Positions 50,201 to 58,598 of a stretch of 64,000 bases of DNA are shown piece by piece; positions within the stretch are counted from its first letter, which is position 1; every line of letters begins with the position of its first letter. The notes beneath the pieces are model-generated. The model was given only the letters and a program-made list of their open reading frames with translations, ran no database searches and had not been told where the DNA came from. The position numbers were made by a program, and so were the translations under genes. The DNA is taken from NCBI RefSeq assembly GCF_023221595.1, contig NZ_CP096563.1:2710501-2774500 (forward strand). The letters run 5' to 3'. Source of the DNA: Rhodococcus qingshengii JCM 15477. GTDB lineage: Bacteria > Actinomycetota > Actinomycetes > Mycobacteriales > Mycobacteriaceae.

Positions 50201-50752
50201 CTCGAACCGACGAACGTGGACCAACTGGCAGCGATGTACGTCGACACGATTCGCGGCGTGCAACCGAGCGGGCCGTACCACCTGCTCGGCTACTCGTTCG
50301 GTGGCAACGTCGTTGCCGCGATGGCGGCTCAGCTGGTCGATATCGGCGAGACAGTGGAGTTCGCCGGTCTGATCGATACTCATCCACTGGGAGATCGTGA
50401 CGATCGCGGTCGCGACGATGCCGACGACCGAGATCTGGCCGCCGCCCTGCCACCCGAGATCCTCACTCAGGCACCGGGACTGGTCGAGGCTGTTCGGGCG
50501 GGTTTTGATGCCACTCGTTTGCTCGTGGCCCGCTCGACCGACACAACCTACGACGGACCGGTTACTCTGATCACCGCCGACGCCGAGGCGTCCGGACAGC
50601 TGCTGGCCGATCGCTGGCGCAGAGTCCGCGGGGACCGGGACATGGCAGTACACCATCTGCCGTACGACCACGCCGGATTGGTGACCCCAGCCGGGTGGGC
50701 GGCAATTGCCCCGCTGCTCGACAGCCATTTGTCGAAACGCACGGCCACATAG
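38291..50752 (+). CDS. htbG: Heterobactin-type nonribosomal peptide synthetase HtbG
   Basis: A 4153-residue NRPS. Domains (residues from this start): C1 (HHLIVDG ~153), A1 (~475-960), PCP1 (Ser1018), E1 (His1207, NYLGR ~1449), C2 (His1707), PCP2 (Ser2060), the C-terminal lobe of a C domain without HHxxxDG (~2130-2317), A2 (~2337-2820), C3 (His2991), A3 (~3320-3790), PCP3 (Ser3870), TE (GYSFGG, Ser4002). Hand-read specificity codes: A1 DADDVGLVD (basic residue, Arg expected), A2 DILQLGVVW (Gly), A3 DMENMGLIN (N5-hydroxyornithine type). A2 has no PCP after it and C2 no A, giving the C-PCP-A module described for HtbG of R. erythropolis PR4. Product inferred: DHB-D-Arg-Gly-hydroxyOrn. GAGGGG favours GTG at 38291 over 38267. 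Confidence 0.95.
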   Translation: MSVLPGSNSGAASEATFALTGAQLGIWNAQRLDPESRSYLVGEVLEISGDEPIDTELLTAAITATIGEAETMRLRMIETSDGPRQYISDEPVGIIPITDVRDERDPVAVAHALVDAERSRASEYCRLMVERPLYTYSLIRLSDREIWCIQLYHHLIVDGYSAAMISRRVAAHYTAAKKGTDVAPTRFGSMTDLVSEDEAYRAGEQFAEDRDYWRDVLTPLPALDGRGQQVTGPAERTIQVREIITADALNRLKDVADATGTTWAEALIACYGAFLHRLLGETDVVIAMPLMARVGRTALKTPAMAVNVLPLRLTIRSHDRLGDLSKQVAATMKSLRAHQRYRGENLARDLGVAGTGALLHGIGINLKAFDFALDFAGAVGVLRNVAGGPPEDLGLTVTPIADGEVLLGFEVDARTNTRESVQRRLAGFVSIVNAMVGEGDPAVGQVEMMPAAEAARILAGRETAPLPGSVELVPDVFDRIVVEHADDTVLVCGDERLTGAELGGRVHKLARLLRARNVGPDDIVGLALPRTSEMVVALLATLNAGAAYVALDPQHPAERLRDLIDDAQPKVVITTSTLAEQLVGGFRPDPLVIDSDAVREELRANSELPLELGELATARHGDHLAYVIYTSGSTGKPKGVLVRGGGLAHLLHHHRATIYRDTAERVGNRQLHTAHTASFAFDASLDQLLWLLCGHRVHVYDEELQKDAVALVAAFERDCVDVVDTTPSMAAAMVDNGLLRTHRLQLLVVGGEAAPPALWDAIIESGVPARNLYGPTETTVDAIATTVEGAGPRIGYPLAGTRAYLLDSALEPVADGERGELYLAGPQMARGYLGRAGATSERFVADPFGAPGDLMYRAGDVARWVPGRGYDFIGRSDKQVKIRGHRVELSEVEAVLGSVPGIGAAAALIRTDGGRPSLVGYVVAAAGAALPPQEELRRDLAGRVPDHLVPAAIVVLDELPVTVNGKLDRAALPAPAAESAGRAASTPSEEILCDVVAEVLGRERVGVDEDFFGLGGDSITAISVSSRLRVRGLIVAPKELLAQRDLGTIAAAAREIADDADAVASVADVATGTVIAPPIVRALIEKNSADEAIAGYAQWTAVRIDDSLSLGDLQSGVQTILDHHDALRLLLRRDNDSGTTELIVRDAGAVRSEGLVREVSDTSEPSRIRELAEASAASLDPRAGELLRVVLVNTEAGRPDQLIVVAHHLIVDGVSWRILLPDLREATDAARERRSARLAAGGSSWRRYAGLLAEFGASGSRASELEYWKSASVQADDEAIGSRRLDPKIDVTATATRTTTVAPPAVTDALLTTLPAAYRAKADEVLLSGLMLALRSWQHGRGLIGLPAQTVTVEGHGRDALTSDTDFAGTIGWFTSEFPVRVPTDALLTADDLADALSGGAAAGHLLRAVKEAKRAVPGGGVGYGVLRHLDPDTAPDLSACATPELLLNYLGRFPSLPGTGWRLPEQDPFAVIEPATKVMSEVLALNAFVREDDSTTLAVEWTAAGSVLDGATIVELQEHWERALAALTAHAALFEGGLTPSDCSATIFGQGAVVDQAGINELEAVHGPLADVLPLSPLQEGLLFHAVRDGAADVYTLTARFDLSGPLDEAKLADAFETVIDRHPNLRAAFHYEQFERPVQIIPRGAKVEWRSVDLTSVPADTAFRSADQLEDEAAKHVFDVSTPPLLRALLVRLPGGVHRLVLNAHHLLTDGWSTPIVLRELMNVYHDGDSRLPAPTPYRDYLAWIAGRDQDSARAAWSERLRGLTAPTLVADAGAPRSVPVALEVPLATSDAEALIELGRARALTVNTLVQGSWAAALAEATGQWDVVFGATVSGRPAELSGVEGMVGLFSNTIPARLDIVAHRPLLDQFVDLQNAQFDIVDVEHTSLAEIERIAGIGQLFDTLLVFENFPNSGAGQPASHTLRVEGFTNRGVTHYPMTLMAPPSTGLDLVLYHDPAVVSDATAERMVTRLAEILRGLLTEPTAPASAVLTVVRQAASVADAVSAAKNVAVTKKVAASDPAIDVDPAVVDAVCACVATVLEIPDVDPGDNFFTLGGHSLTAMRLVGSLRKLGIRVVVSDVFDTPTPLGLAVAARVDRTKFSPDSVVGVDRPVVTVATFRAPAVAGNPDHERYWVRTLADLPLETDLPYDRPRGEEYRPHTYLRQLRDARFGDEPGFDAVLLAAVAATLNSFGGGRDLAVGLVSEGTDTLIRVDLSGRPRIADVVRRVENAVSEALAHSDVSLDRIADLLGRPTSSLFAARVGHSPGKSVDLEFVRTATELRLTVDAGLFDAATADALLDGVIAVLGHEISTVVADLRLAENKPDRDPGRRATPPSGISQLFARHVSRHPDDIAVISGEVGITYGELSARVDELARELLAVGAGPEKVVAVALDRNADLVAGLLAVLRIGAAYLPLDVDYPTERLEFMIEDAAPVCVLTSIDSAGQLPLTVATCVFVDGEFTNSGVVLPPPPAAGDHLAYMIHTSGSTGRPKGVMVSTGNLAAFADTVLEDCWIRPGDRIVAVTTVSFDIAALELLCPLAAGATVVIADRRTVRDPDALSALIIASDATVMQATPALWRVVTEHENAVGLAMVRALVGGEALPQDLADDLVANAASVRNVYGPTEATVWATSSVITTGDRVTIGQPWTDVHVRILDDDLREVPEGVAGELYLGGAQVVRGYLNRPDLTVARFVADPSLPGARLYRTGDLVRRRRGVLHFLRRADDQVKVRGFRIELGEVEGALGSVAGVFRAAATVRVDAAGTGSLHGYVVPEGATTLDSVLVRKEIARLLPEHMVPQTITVLEALPLTLNGKVDRKALPDTAPDRVQSPLVAVDADRRARLESLSPGWQDVLPLGPLQEGMYFQSVLDGAGGTDVYHMQPRFEFSADAAVDVRSLRAAGDALLRRYPNLRAGFTHAGFDAPVQFVPREAEMPFREIDLSAVAPEDLDIEVRAVDEAEFGRLFDLSAPPLIRMVLVWLPGGGAHLVFTQHHLLTDGWSQTLMYAELFALYEFARTHGTDPVGLDGALDKPADFRDHLRWIAEADRTDAISSWKDYLADLEQPTLVGGTGSGGRAPLPVFTRVQLEQSITEHVRELARRSGVTLSTVVSAAWGLALRAVTGRDDVVFGSTVSGRSPEVEGADRMVGLALNTIPVRVRVRPGEEISALLGRLFREQGSLLGHHQLGLGDVQRSAGFATLFDTLYVFRNTPRDEQARRDTFGRSGIVGFDAVDGTHYALTLDVDPGVGDAAMALTLENRPDLIPHDVAQDILSRTITILEVMANSDTATVADTAVPLSRTPAEFASEHVVMPRPDQAGGSVDALLRERAAATPDETALVFGDVTLSAAEMNSRVDRLARILASALGQSVPGGGPTRVVALALPRTADHVVAIFAVMRTGAAYLPLDLAHPPARLRELILDSDAALVVTTTQTRDLVVPDGQPCLVLDDPDVAGVLDGQSSAPVVDEAAVCGPTSPDQPAYVIYTSGSTGKPKGVVVGHRGLTTMYHNHKAEIFTPTENSVGGRRLRIAHTVSFSFDMSWEELFWLLAGHEVHVIDEQARLDPASLVKHYREVGIDVVNVTPSYARELMAAGLLDGERTPVLVMLGGEAVPAELWSRLRDQDGVDGYDLYGPTEFTINAMGSPVQGSETPCLGRPILNASARVLDSGLREVPIGAAGELYMSGDGTAMGYLHRTALTSAVFVADPYSVGKRMYRTGDVVLRRRDGELEYLGRADHQVKIRGIRIELGEVESALASLPGVLRAAASVRSEGGAPPRLVGYVIEEPGADSTDLRAALRERVPAHLVPSDIVVVDSIPLTPNGKLDRGALPAPPARVAARAPRTEMERQLCQVFARVLGVEAVDPEESFFDLGGDSLRAMRLVGEMEHDLSVSVGVATLMARPTVAELAAHLDESASEIDLSRDRLLTLRADGSGEPLFCVHPAGGFAWPFAPLTGVLEADRPLFGLQLPTVAGEPLEPTNVDQLAAMYVDTIRGVQPSGPYHLLGYSFGGNVVAAMAAQLVDIGETVEFAGLIDTHPLGDRDDRGRDDADDRDLAAALPPEILTQAPGLVEAVRAGFDATRLLVARSTDTTYDGPVTLITADAEASGQLLADRWRRVRGDRDMAVHHLPYDHAGLVTPAGWAAIAPLLDSHLSKRTAT

Positions 50753-50789
50753 TTCGAAAACCACACAGTTGAAACACAATGGGAGCTCA

Positions 50790-51806
50790 ATGATGAAGTC
50801 CACACCGCCCCTCGCGATACGGAGTTGGCGACGATTCGTCGCCATCGCAGGGTTGCTGATCGTCGCACTCGTGGCGATGATCGGTTGCAGTAGCGATTCG
50901 AACGACGAACCGACCAAGGCTGCAGAGCCCACGACCCGCGTGATCGAGACCGAGAAGGGCTCGGTCACCGTGCCCGCGTCGGCGGAGCGCATCGTGGTTC
51001 TGAGCGGCGGTCTCGCCGGATACCTGTACGCCCTGGACGCACCGGTGGTTGCCACCGATACCCGCGTCCTCGGTGTCACGAACCTCGACGGTGGATTCCC
51101 GCCGGCTTGGGCGGACGCCGCAAAGGCGCAGGGCACCAAGGAATTGCCGGCCGGCGAGCAGCTCAACATCGAAGCCGTCGCGGCGGCTGAGCCCGACCTG
51201 ATCATCGGCGGTGGCCAGGGAATCACCTCCGTTCAGTCCGAGGAACTCTACGATCAGCTCACTGCTATCGCACCCACCGTCTTGGTCCCCAAGACGGTCG
51301 CCGCGTGGGACAAGCAGCTCGAAATCGTCGCCGACGCGGCGGGCCGTTCCGACCAGGTTCCGGCGCTGATGAGCGCATACGAGGACAAGGTCAAAGAGGT
51401 CAAGGGCAAGATCAAGGTTCCCGAGGGCAACGTCGTCTACTTCCTCTCGGTCTCGAGCAACAAGCCGTACCTCGTTCCGCCGACGGCCGCGCTGCCCGCG
51501 ATGCTCGCCGAGCTCGGTTTCAAGGCCGACGACGTCATGGCCAAGGCCGGCAACCCGCAGCTCTTCGGCTCGGGTGACTCGTTCGAGGTCAGCCCGGAAC
51601 TGCTCTCACAGGTCGCCGATGCTCCTGTCGCCTTTGTGATTCCGGTGTCCGGTCGCCCGATGGCCGAACTTGCCACCGATCCGCTTTACTCGCAGTTGCC
51701 GTCCTTCAAGGCAGGCACGACGTTCGAGCTCCCCGCCAGCAGCTACCGTCCTGACTACGACGGCGCAATGGCTACCCTCGACCTGATCGGCCAGACCTTC
51801 GCATGA
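50790..51806 (+). CDS. Iron-siderophore ABC transporter binding lipoprotein
   Basis: A 338-residue FecB/FhuD-like protein. A basic N-terminus and hydrophobic stretch end in the lipobox MIGC, so it is tethered to the outer membrane face. The binding fold follows (TVPASAERIVVLSGG, LNIEAVAAAEPDLIIGGG). It lies 37 bp after htbG and is coupled to the exporter gene by ATGA. It would capture ferric heterobactin for import; no permease or ATPase gene of that importer is in the window. Confidence 0.93.
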   Translation: MMKSTPPLAIRSWRRFVAIAGLLIVALVAMIGCSSDSNDEPTKAAEPTTRVIETEKGSVTVPASAERIVVLSGGLAGYLYALDAPVVATDTRVLGVTNLDGGFPPAWADAAKAQGTKELPAGEQLNIEAVAAAEPDLIIGGGQGITSVQSEELYDQLTAIAPTVLVPKTVAAWDKQLEIVADAAGRSDQVPALMSAYEDKVKEVKGKIKVPEGNVVYFLSVSSNKPYLVPPTAALPAMLAELGFKADDVMAKAGNPQLFGSGDSFEVSPELLSQVADAPVAFVIPVSGRPMAELATDPLYSQLPSFKAGTTFELPASSYRPDYDGAMATLDLIGQTFA

Positions 51807-53104
51807 CTCGATTCGGTGGGCTGGTGATCGATGTTTCACCCTTGCGGACCAGCCGTCCCTTCAGGTACGCCTTTTCCGCGCGATTGATCTCGCTGCTCGG
51901 GATCGGACTGCTCGTCGTAGCCGTCCCCGCGCAGACGTACCAGCTCACCGGCTCGACCTTGCAGGTTGCCGGAGTGTCCACGGCGATGGCCATCGCCATG
52001 TTCTTCGGCAGCCTGTTCGGCGGCGTGCTCGCTGACCGTTACGATCGGCGACGCACCATCCAGTTGGCCCGCAGTGCTGCGGGTCTCGGCTTTGTCATTC
52101 TCGGGTGCAATGCGCTCTTGCCACACCCGTCGATGTGGGTCATCTACGTCGCGGCAGCTGTCGACGGCTTGGCCGGCGGTGTCAGCAGCTCGGCCTTGAT
52201 GGCTTTGATGCCGACGTTGTTGCCGCGCAACAAGATGGCTGCGGCCGGCGCTTTGGTAGCGCTGACCACCGACATCGGGACGATGATCTCGCCGGCAATC
52301 GCCGGCGTGATCATCGCCTCCGGCGGCATTCCCGCGACATACTTTGTTGCTGCGGTGGCCACCGCAGCAACTGTCACGTTGTTCCAAGCCATCGGCCCTT
52401 CTCCTGCACCGGGCACGAATCACGAAAGCCCGATGCGCGCGCTGGTGACCGGCGTGAAATTCGCCGGCACGCACACAGTCATTCGCGGCATCCTGATCAG
52501 CGGTCTGTTGGTCATGTTCGTCAGCGGGCCGATGGTGTTGCTGCCTGCCTTCGTCGACCAGGTCCTCGGCGGCGGACCCACCATGCTCGGTCTGCTCTAC
52601 GGCGCCCCCGCTGTCGGCGCTGTGGTCGGTTCCCTCACCAGCGGTTGGACCGGACGAGTCCACCGCAACGGCGCCGCGATGTTGATCTCTGTTGCGCTGA
52701 TGCCTCTCGGCCTGGTGGTACTGGGTGCGTCGGGAGCAGCGATTGTCGCGTTCCTGGGCCTGGCCGGATTCGGCCTCGGCCGCGCACTCAACGACATTCT
52801 GAGATTTGCAGTCCTTCAACAGAACACGCCGGACGAATTGCGCGGACGCGTGTCCAGTCTGTGGATGGTGCAAGCCGTCACGGGTACGGCGATCGGTTCG
52901 ATGGCAGCCGGGTTCCTCGGGCAGTGGCTCGAGCCTGGCGCCGCGCTACTGGTCTTGGGGCTCGCCGGTGTGACACTGGGCCTGGTGCTCCTGGCAGCAT
53001 TGGGTTCGGTGCGCCGGGTAACTTCGGAGATCAACGAAGTCGATCTCTCCGAAAACACTGTGCCGGTGGGGAATGCTCCGCCGGAAAAGGAAGGTAGTTC
53101 ATGA
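51803..53104 (+). CDS. EntS-like MFS siderophore exporter
   Basis: A 433-residue major-facilitator protein with about 12 membrane helices. The loop GGVLADRYDRRRTIQLARS after helix 2 is the MFS signature, and the overall pattern resembles the enterobactin exporter EntS. It is coupled to the binding-protein gene and to the reductase gene by 4-bp overlaps, so export of the finished siderophore is the natural role. Acidic C-terminal tail. Confidence 0.9.
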   Translation: MTRFGGLVIDVSPLRTSRPFRYAFSARLISLLGIGLLVVAVPAQTYQLTGSTLQVAGVSTAMAIAMFFGSLFGGVLADRYDRRRTIQLARSAAGLGFVILGCNALLPHPSMWVIYVAAAVDGLAGGVSSSALMALMPTLLPRNKMAAAGALVALTTDIGTMISPAIAGVIIASGGIPATYFVAAVATAATVTLFQAIGPSPAPGTNHESPMRALVTGVKFAGTHTVIRGILISGLLVMFVSGPMVLLPAFVDQVLGGGPTMLGLLYGAPAVGAVVGSLTSGWTGRVHRNGAAMLISVALMPLGLVVLGASGAAIVAFLGLAGFGLGRALNDILRFAVLQQNTPDELRGRVSSLWMVQAVTGTAIGSMAAGFLGQWLEPGAALLVLGLAGVTLGLVLLAALGSVRRVTSEINEVDLSENTVPVGNAPPEKEGSS

Positions 53105-53946
53105 ACCGAGGAGACCACCTCGCGACCATCGCCGAAGTTCTGGCGGGAACCACCGGCGCAAAAGTGCCGTACCCCATCGGCATTCGCGAACTCGAAGTTG
53201 TTCGCAGCGAAATGGTCGGGACCGGACTGTTGCGTCTGACCTTGGGTGGACCGGAGTTGGCGGGCTTCGAATCGCACGCTCCCGACGAGCATGTTCGCCT
53301 GGTCTACCCGGATGCAGACGGAACTTTACGTCTACCCGAACGCGACGGATTCAGCCTGAAGTGGCCTCGTCCATTGCCGATCTCGCGTGAGTACACCGTC
53401 CGTCGATACGACGCCGAGGCGGGGGAGCTGGACCTCGATTTCGCGCTCCACGATGGTGGGTACGCCTCTGATTGGGCTCAGGCGGCCACCGTCGGCACTC
53501 GGGTGCACGTGGCAGGTCCGCCCGGTGGCGTCGTGGTTCCGTGGACGTACGACCGCTATCTGCTGGCCGGTGACATCACCGCCCTTCCTGCCATTGCTCG
53601 TTGGCTCGAGATGATGCCCGCTGCTGCCGCCGGGTGGGTGTTCGTCGAGATCACCGACCCTTCACAGGAAATCGAACTCACTGTTCCGGAAGGCGTCGAG
53701 GTGCGATGGCTGCACCGCGGTGACGTCCCAGCCGGTCACTCGGATCTGCTCGAGCAGGCAGTACGGACGGTCACCGTGCCCGAAGGTGAGCGCCTCTACG
53801 CCTGGATCTCCGGTGAGGCCACCAGTCTCAAGCCCATTCGCAGATTCGTGCGCGACGAACTCGGCCTGAGTTCGGGCGACCACCTGATCACGGGCTACTG
53901 GAAGCGCGGAGTCGCAGACTTCGACGAGGACGACGACGACCACTGA
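53101..53946 (+). CDS. Siderophore-interacting flavoprotein (ferric-siderophore reductase)
   Basis: A 281-residue member of the siderophore-interacting (ViuB/FAD_binding_9) family. RPLPISREYTVRRYD binds FAD, and the region WISGEATSLKPIRRFVRDELG is the conserved C-terminal nucleotide-binding block. It would reduce and so release iron from imported siderophore in the cytoplasm. Start is coupled to the exporter stop. The acidic tail (DFDEDDDDH) is written in DNA shared with the convergent MFS gene (52 bp). Confidence 0.93.
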   Translation: MNRGDHLATIAEVLAGTTGAKVPYPIGIRELEVVRSEMVGTGLLRLTLGGPELAGFESHAPDEHVRLVYPDADGTLRLPERDGFSLKWPRPLPISREYTVRRYDAEAGELDLDFALHDGGYASDWAQAATVGTRVHVAGPPGGVVVPWTYDRYLLAGDITALPAIARWLEMMPAAAAGWVFVEITDPSQEIELTVPEGVEVRWLHRGDVPAGHSDLLEQAVRTVTVPEGERLYAWISGEATSLKPIRRFVRDELGLSSGDHLITGYWKRGVADFDEDDDDH

Positions 53947-55343
53947 ACATCGGTTGATGCCGGTTTCGGCATCGTCACCGCGACAACGAGTCCGACAATC
54001 GCAACGATTGCCGCCACTCCGAAAGCTGTGGCGAATGCCGAGTGCTGGGGAAGGCCGCCGGATGAAGTCGCGCTCGCGATGATCCCGGCGGCAATTTGGG
54101 TTCCCACAGCAGAACCCAGCGATCTGGCGATCGTGACTATTGCCGTCGTGACACCTACGCGGTCTGCCGGTGCGCTGTCGGCGGAGATGACGAACACTGC
54201 CGTCGACGCGGCGGCAACGCCGGTACCCGCAAGGATCAGCACCACAACGATCTGCCACATCGTTGTTGCAAAGACGCCGACGGCGCCGCTCAGGCCGAGG
54301 AAGGCAACTCCCGCTACCGCAATGGCTTTCGTGCCGACCCGTTGTGCGAGCTTTCCGGAGATCACCGACGCGATGACCGCTGCGCCGTAGCCGACGCACA
54401 GCAGGAAGCCGATGGCGCTGGTCGACGCACCGCGGCCGAATCCGCTCTCTGCCGGCACGGCGAGTTGTTGCGGAAGTAGATAGACAACAGCGCCGTAGGT
54501 GAACCCGAAAACCACGCCGACGACCACGGCGCTCCACATCGAACGATGCCGCATCATCGTCAGGTCGACCATCGGCTCGGTTGTCCGGCTCTGATACCTG
54601 GCCCAGATCGCGAACACGGCAGCGGAAGCGAGAAGCAGCAGCATCGACGTCGGTGCGCCCCACCCGTTGCTCGATGCGCTCGCCAGCCACGCCGTCAGCG
54701 TCAACAATCCCAGAGCCAATCCGCCCGCTCCCGGCCAATCGAGTCGGCCGCCGACGTTCGACATGTGATCTCGTGGTGTGCTCACGGCAAAAGCAATTGC
54801 GCCGAGCAAAACGAACGCGGTCGGAACTGCATACATCGCGGTGCGTGAGACGTTTTCCGCGACGGGCCCGGCCAATACGACTCCCAGAGCGCCGCCGGCC
54901 ACTACGACAGCCCCGAGTAAACCCGTGGCCGTCTTCAGTCGGTCCGAGGACAAAGTGCGTCGTAGGACCACGAAGCTCACGGGAAGCAACCCGAGCCCGA
55001 ATCCCTGGAGAAATTGGCCGAGGACGAACAGCGGGAAGATCGTTGCGAGAGCGGACACGCTGCCGCCCAGGACAACGATTGTCGTGATCGCGAGCAAGGT
55101 GGGGCGGGCGCCGTACACGTCGGCTATTCGCCCGGCCATCGGCGTGACGAGGACAGTGCTCAACGTCAGAGCGACGGATGCGAGCGCTCCGACGTCGGCC
55201 GTCACTCCGAAGTCTCTCTGTATCAGGGGGAGTGCGGGGACGATGATGCTTTCGAGCGCGGCCACGGCAGCGATCAGCAGGGTCAGGCTTGCGATAGTTG
55301 CTACCGGTCGCGGCTGATTGCCGGAGACGCTCTCTGTGGTCAT
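53895..55343 (-). CDS. MFS drug/H+ antiporter (EmrB/QacA-like)
   Basis: A 482-residue transporter with about 14 membrane helices. The signature GRIADVYGARPTLLAI lies after helix 2, and a conserved GGALGVVLAGPVAE motif marks helix 5 of proton-driven antiporters. The ATG at 55343 follows GAAAGAGAG; upstream codons look non-coding. The last 17 codons overlap the reductase gene on the other strand, giving a serine-rich tail. Being beside the siderophore genes does not prove a role in their export. Confidence 0.88.
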   Translation of the reverse strand: MTTESVSGNQPRPVATIASLTLLIAAVAALESIIVPALPLIQRDFGVTADVGALASVALTLSTVLVTPMAGRIADVYGARPTLLAITTIVVLGGSVSALATIFPLFVLGQFLQGFGLGLLPVSFVVLRRTLSSDRLKTATGLLGAVVVAGGALGVVLAGPVAENVSRTAMYAVPTAFVLLGAIAFAVSTPRDHMSNVGGRLDWPGAGGLALGLLTLTAWLASASSNGWGAPTSMLLLLASAAVFAIWARYQSRTTEPMVDLTMMRHRSMWSAVVVGVVFGFTYGAVVYLLPQQLAVPAESGFGRGASTSAIGFLLCVGYGAAVIASVISGKLAQRVGTKAIAVAGVAFLGLSGAVGVFATTMWQIVVVLILAGTGVAAASTAVFVISADSAPADRVGVTTAIVTIARSLGSAVGTQIAAGIIASATSSGGLPQHSAFATAFGVAAIVAIVGLVVAVTMPKPASTDVQWSSSSSSKSATPRFQ

Positions 55344-55780
55344 CGTGCTCTCTTTCGATCGGGGAGTGAGGAGCTTATGGACGCGACGAAATGCCGCCCC
55401 TCCAAGAGCCCGGAAGGGTTGTGGCACTGGATATATCGGGCTGTGAAGTAGACCGTCTCTTTATTTCGTTACGCGTACCGTTATTGTGGAGAAATGTAAT
55501 CGGATTCAGCGCACAAAGCAAGAGTCGGATGGGGTGGAAATGGTGTCATGTATCGCCAGATCGCAACGGGCAGACTTTTGCTGCCACCGTCAGTCGGTGT
55601 CAGGTGATGTGACGATGGGGCTCATTTCTCGATGAGCATGACGCTGGTCACCAAAATGCTTCTCCGAGCAGGGAGTTCATCTGCCGGACACATCCAAGGT
55701 CCCCGTTTGAATGCCGGGTTTGTTAGCTTTCTGCCTGTGACGCGACGTCACGGAAAGTTCACGAATCACGGAGGATCATC
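55344..55780. other. Divergent intergenic region before the small peptide gene
   Basis: No normal-size gene is visible. It must hold the MFS promoter and, to the right, the promoter of the peptide gene at 55781. A dyad GTGACG-CGA-CGTCAC lies at 55737-55751, about 30 bp before the peptide start; its halves resemble, with a 7-base instead of 6-base spacer, a CRP/GlxR site. Confidence 0.5.
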
Positions 55781-55858
55781 ATGGGTTCTATTTCAACGAT
55801 CATCGGAATCTTCGAGCTCTACAAGCTTCTCGAGCCGCTGCTGAGCTCGCTGAGCTGA
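55781..55858 (+). CDS. 25-residue amphipathic peptide
   Basis: A tiny gene with a full GGAGG ribosome-binding site at 55770-55774, an ATG 7 bases later, and a hairpin 17 bp after the stop. The product starts MGSISTIIGIFELYKLLEPL and ends LLSSLS; leucine, isoleucine and phenylalanine recur every three to four residues, which predicts an amphipathic helix. There is no signal peptide. Short helical porins of corynebacteria and phenol-soluble modulins have this look, but that is analogy only. It is too short for normal gene finding. Confidence 0.55.
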   Translation: MGSISTIIGIFELYKLLEPLLSSLS

Positions 55859-55874
55859 TTCAGGTGTGATTTCA

Positions 55875-55911
55875 CTGTCGAGCCGGGGCGCCGAGGGACT
55901 CGGCTCGACAG
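55875..55911 (+). terminator. Hairpin after the small peptide gene
   Basis: Perfect 11-bp arms CTGTCGAGCCG/CGGCTCGACAG with a 15-base loop. It begins 17 bp after the peptide stop and lies just before the IS insertion. Confidence 0.7.
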
Positions 55912-55933
55912 CGGATCTCGAGGATCCGGCGCG

Positions 55934-55939
55934 ATCAGG
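55934..55939 (+). repeat. Target-site duplication, left copy
   Basis: ATCAGG directly before the IS tip, identical to 58593-58598. IS21-family elements make 4-8 bp duplications. Confidence 0.88.
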
Positions 55940-55943
55940 TGTC

Positions 55944-56033
55944 GGCGGCCATGAAATTCTGCCCGGAGACGGCCACGAAACTGCCCGCTGGCGGACATGA
56001 AACCTGCCCGGTGGCGGTCATGGGATCTGCCCG
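55944..56033 (+). repeat. Four tandem repeats at the left IS end
   Basis: Four imperfect copies of about 21 bp, GGCGGNCATGAAANCTGCCCG in consensus form, start at 55944, 55968, 55990 and 56013, that is every 22-24 bp. They point inward and match the repeats at the other end in inverse orientation. They are likely transposase-binding sites. Confidence 0.8.
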
Positions 56034-56130
56034 ACACGACGTCGTCTGCCTCACCGGCTCCGACGGTTGAGGCCCCTCCTCAGGTGCGATCGGCGGTGCT
56101 GAAGCGCCCGTCGCCCTGAGGAGGGACAAC

Positions 56131-57675
56131 TTGAAGTCTGCCGAGGAGATCATGGAAATCCTGGATGCCTACGACCTGACAGGGTCGTTGCGTGATGCCG
56201 GCGAGCTGGCCGGATGCTCGCACCACACGGTCAAGCACTACGTGGACCGCCGTGCTGCCGGGGGTGAGCTGGACAAGGCCGTGACTCGGCCGCAGTTGAT
56301 CGATGAGTACCTGCCCAAGGTCGAGGAGTGGGTCGAGCGGTCCAAGGGCAAGGTCCGTGCCGACAGAGCGCACGAGAAGCTGCTCGCGATGGGCTACAAG
56401 GGTTCGGAGCGCACCACCCGTCGTGCGGTCGCATCGGTGAAGAAGTCATACCGGTCAGGACATGTGCGGGTCCACCGGCCCTGGGTCACCGAGCCGGGGA
56501 TGTGGCTGCAGTACGACTACGGCGACGGACCTGTCGTCGACGGCGTCAAGACGGTTCTGTTCGTGGCGTGGCTGGCGTGGTCGCGGTTCCGGGTCGTGAT
56601 CGCGCTGCGCGATAAGACCATGCCGTCCGTGTTCGCCGCGCTGGACCAGACCTTCCGCCGGTTGGGTGGGGTGCCGACCTACGTGCTGACCGACAACGAG
56701 AAGACCGTCACGACCGAGCACATCGCCGGGATCCCGGTCCGCAACGGACAGCTCGTCACCTTCGCCGAGCACTACTCGGTCGTGGTCCACACCTGTGTGC
56801 CGGCGGATCCGGCGTCCAAGGGCGGCACCGAGTCGTCGGTGAAGATCAGCAAGGCCGACCTGGTGCCCAAGGACACCAACCTGCGTGAGGAGTACGCGTC
56901 GTTTAGCGAGCTCGAGGAGGCGTGTGAGGCGTTCTGTCAGAAGGTCAACACCCGGGCTCACCGGACCACGAAGCGGCCACCGGTCGAGATGTTGGCCGAA
57001 GAGCGGACACGGCTACACCCGGTCCCGACACAGCCGCACACAGTCGCGTTCGGCACCACCCGGGTAGTGCCGGGCAACACGCCGATGGTGATGTTCGAGT
57101 CCGGCCAGTACTCGGTGCCACACACCCTGCTCGGCGCCACGGTGTGGGTTCGTGCCCAAGGACTCGGCGACGGCGAGGAGGTCGTCATCGTTCACGTCGG
57201 CGAGGACGGACCCGCCGAGGTCGCCCGCCACGCGCGCGCGACGCCGGGCACGCCGAGGATCAACGACGAGCACTTCCCACCGCAGCCGGAAGGTCCGTTG
57301 AACCGGCAGCCGCGAGCGAAGAACCCAGCGGAAGCCGAGTTCCTCGACCTGGGCGAGGGCGCCCGCCTGTGGCTGGTCGAGGCCGCTGCGGCGGGCACGC
57401 CGCGGATGAGGGTCAAGATGGCCGAAGCCCTCAGCCTGGCCAAGCTGTTCGACCCCGTCGAGGTCGACTGGGCACTCGGCCACGCCGCCGTCCACGGCCG
57501 GTTCGCCGAGGCCGATCTGTCCTCGATCCTCGACCACCACGCCCGGCAACCCGCTGTTGGCGAGCACCGTGCCGGCGAAGAACGGTCGCTGACCCAGGGC
57601 ACCGCCGGATGGGCACGTCTCGGCCAGCACGACAGCCAGCACGACAGCCGCGAGGGGAACGAGGTGACCCGATGA
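56131..57675 (+). CDS. istA: IS21-family transposase IstA
   Basis: A 514-residue transposase. An N-terminal helix-turn-helix (LRDAGELAGCSHHTVKHYV) is followed by the DDE catalytic core: Asp129 in QYDYGDG, Asp188 in LTDNEKT and probably Glu234 in KGGTESS. It cuts and joins the element ends. The start is TTG at 56131 with GAGGAGGG seven bases upstream; the first true ATG in frame would remove the start of the DNA-binding domain. Its TGA overlaps the istB ATG. Confidence 0.92.
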   Translation: MKSAEEIMEILDAYDLTGSLRDAGELAGCSHHTVKHYVDRRAAGGELDKAVTRPQLIDEYLPKVEEWVERSKGKVRADRAHEKLLAMGYKGSERTTRRAVASVKKSYRSGHVRVHRPWVTEPGMWLQYDYGDGPVVDGVKTVLFVAWLAWSRFRVVIALRDKTMPSVFAALDQTFRRLGGVPTYVLTDNEKTVTTEHIAGIPVRNGQLVTFAEHYSVVVHTCVPADPASKGGTESSVKISKADLVPKDTNLREEYASFSELEEACEAFCQKVNTRAHRTTKRPPVEMLAEERTRLHPVPTQPHTVAFGTTRVVPGNTPMVMFESGQYSVPHTLLGATVWVRAQGLGDGEEVVIVHVGEDGPAEVARHARATPGTPRINDEHFPPQPEGPLNRQPRAKNPAEAEFLDLGEGARLWLVEAAAAGTPRMRVKMAEALSLAKLFDPVEVDWALGHAAVHGRFAEADLSSILDHHARQPAVGEHRAGEERSLTQGTAGWARLGQHDSQHDSREGNEVTR

Positions 57676-58466
57676 CGACCAAGACCACCACACCATCGAT
57701 GGCGTCCGCGCCGCCGTTGCCGGCCGAGTTGGAGGACCTCTTGCGGCGGCTTCGGCTGCCCCACATCCGTCGCCACGCACCGGAGGTCGTCGCGACCGCG
57801 AAGGCCCAACGCTGGGAGCCCGCCGAGGTGCTCAAGGCTCTGTTCGCCGAGGAGGTCGCCGGAAGGGAACGCTCCGCACTGGCCACCCGCAGGGCGGCTG
57901 CGGGGTTCCCGACCGGGAAGACGTTCGATGCGTGGCAGCCCGAGGCATCCTCGATCCCGGCACCGACCCAGCAGGCACTCCGCACCCTGGAATGGGTCCA
58001 CCGTCGGGAAAACCTCGTCGTGTGCGGGCCGTCGGGGACCGGGAAGACGTTCCTACTGGAGGCACTCGGTCACCAAGCCGTCGAGGCCGGGTTGAAGGTC
58101 GCCTGGTTCACCCTGGAAGACCTCGGGGTCCTGCTGCGCCGCCATCGTGCCGACGACACGGTGTCCAAGGCCATCGCCCGTGTGCTGCGCGCCGATCTCG
58201 TTGTCGTCGACGACATCGGCCTGTTGCCGGTCGCCCAGGATGCCGCCGAGGGGCTCTACCGGCTCGTCGACGCCGCCTACGAGAAGCGGTCGGTCGCGAT
58301 CAGCTCGAACCTGCACCCGTCCGGGTTCGACGAGCTGATGCCCAAGACGCTGGCGACCGCCACCGTCGACCGGCTACTGCACCACGCCCACGTGTGCCAG
58401 ACCAGCGGAGACTCCGTGCGACTTACCCAGGCACTCGCCGGCCGAGGGGTGAGTCCCTTGAGCTGA
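57672..58466 (+). CDS. istB: IS21-family helper ATPase IstB
   Basis: A 264-residue AAA+ ATPase that assists IstA in target selection. The IstB N-terminal helical region is followed by Walker A CGPSGTGKT (~residue 120) and Walker B LVVVDDIG (~177); the ISSNLHPSGFDE segment is sensor 1. The ATG overlaps the istA stop (ATGA), as usual in this family. Intact. Confidence 0.93.
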   Translation: MTTKTTTPSMASAPPLPAELEDLLRRLRLPHIRRHAPEVVATAKAQRWEPAEVLKALFAEEVAGRERSALATRRAAAGFPTGKTFDAWQPEASSIPAPTQQALRTLEWVHRRENLVVCGPSGTGKTFLLEALGHQAVEAGLKVAWFTLEDLGVLLRRHRADDTVSKAIARVLRADLVVVDDIGLLPVAQDAAEGLYRLVDAAYEKRSVAISSNLHPSGFDELMPKTLATATVDRLLHHAHVCQTSGDSVRLTQALAGRGVSPLS

Positions 58467-58497
58467 GTGCTCTGGTCGGTGGTGGCCGCAAGCCCAC

Positions 58498-58586
58498 TGG
58501 GCAGATCCCATGGCCACCACCGGGCAGTTCTCGTGACCGTCAGCGGGCAGGTCTCACGACCGCCCCTGGGCAGTTCCTACTGTCCC
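58498..58586 (-). repeat. Four tandem repeats at the right IS end
   Basis: Four copies beginning (C/T)GGGCAG start at 58498, 58521, 58544 and 58567, exactly 23 bp apart. They are the reverse complement of the left-end repeats. The outermost copy is the most diverged. Confidence 0.8.
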
Positions 58587-58592
58587 TTGACA

Positions 58593-58598
58593 ATCAGG
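58593..58598 (+). repeat. Target-site duplication, right copy
   Basis: ATCAGG directly after the IS tip, identical to 55934-55939. Confidence 0.88.

Larger units (their letters stand above)
55940..58592 (+). mobile_element. Complete IS21-family insertion sequence (2653 bp)
   Basis: The element carries istA and istB and begins TGTCGG and ends TTGACA, so both tips read TGTC inward. The outer 25 bases of each end share TGTC at the tip and CTGCCC at the inner edge. It is flanked by a 6-bp direct repeat ATCAGG (55934-55939 and 58593-58598), the target duplication. Both genes are intact, so it may still be active. Confidence 0.93.

Noticed and set aside
55944..56033. CRISPR-like array
   Set aside because: The repeats are contiguous with no spacers, occur inverted at both ends of an IS element, and no cas gene is near.
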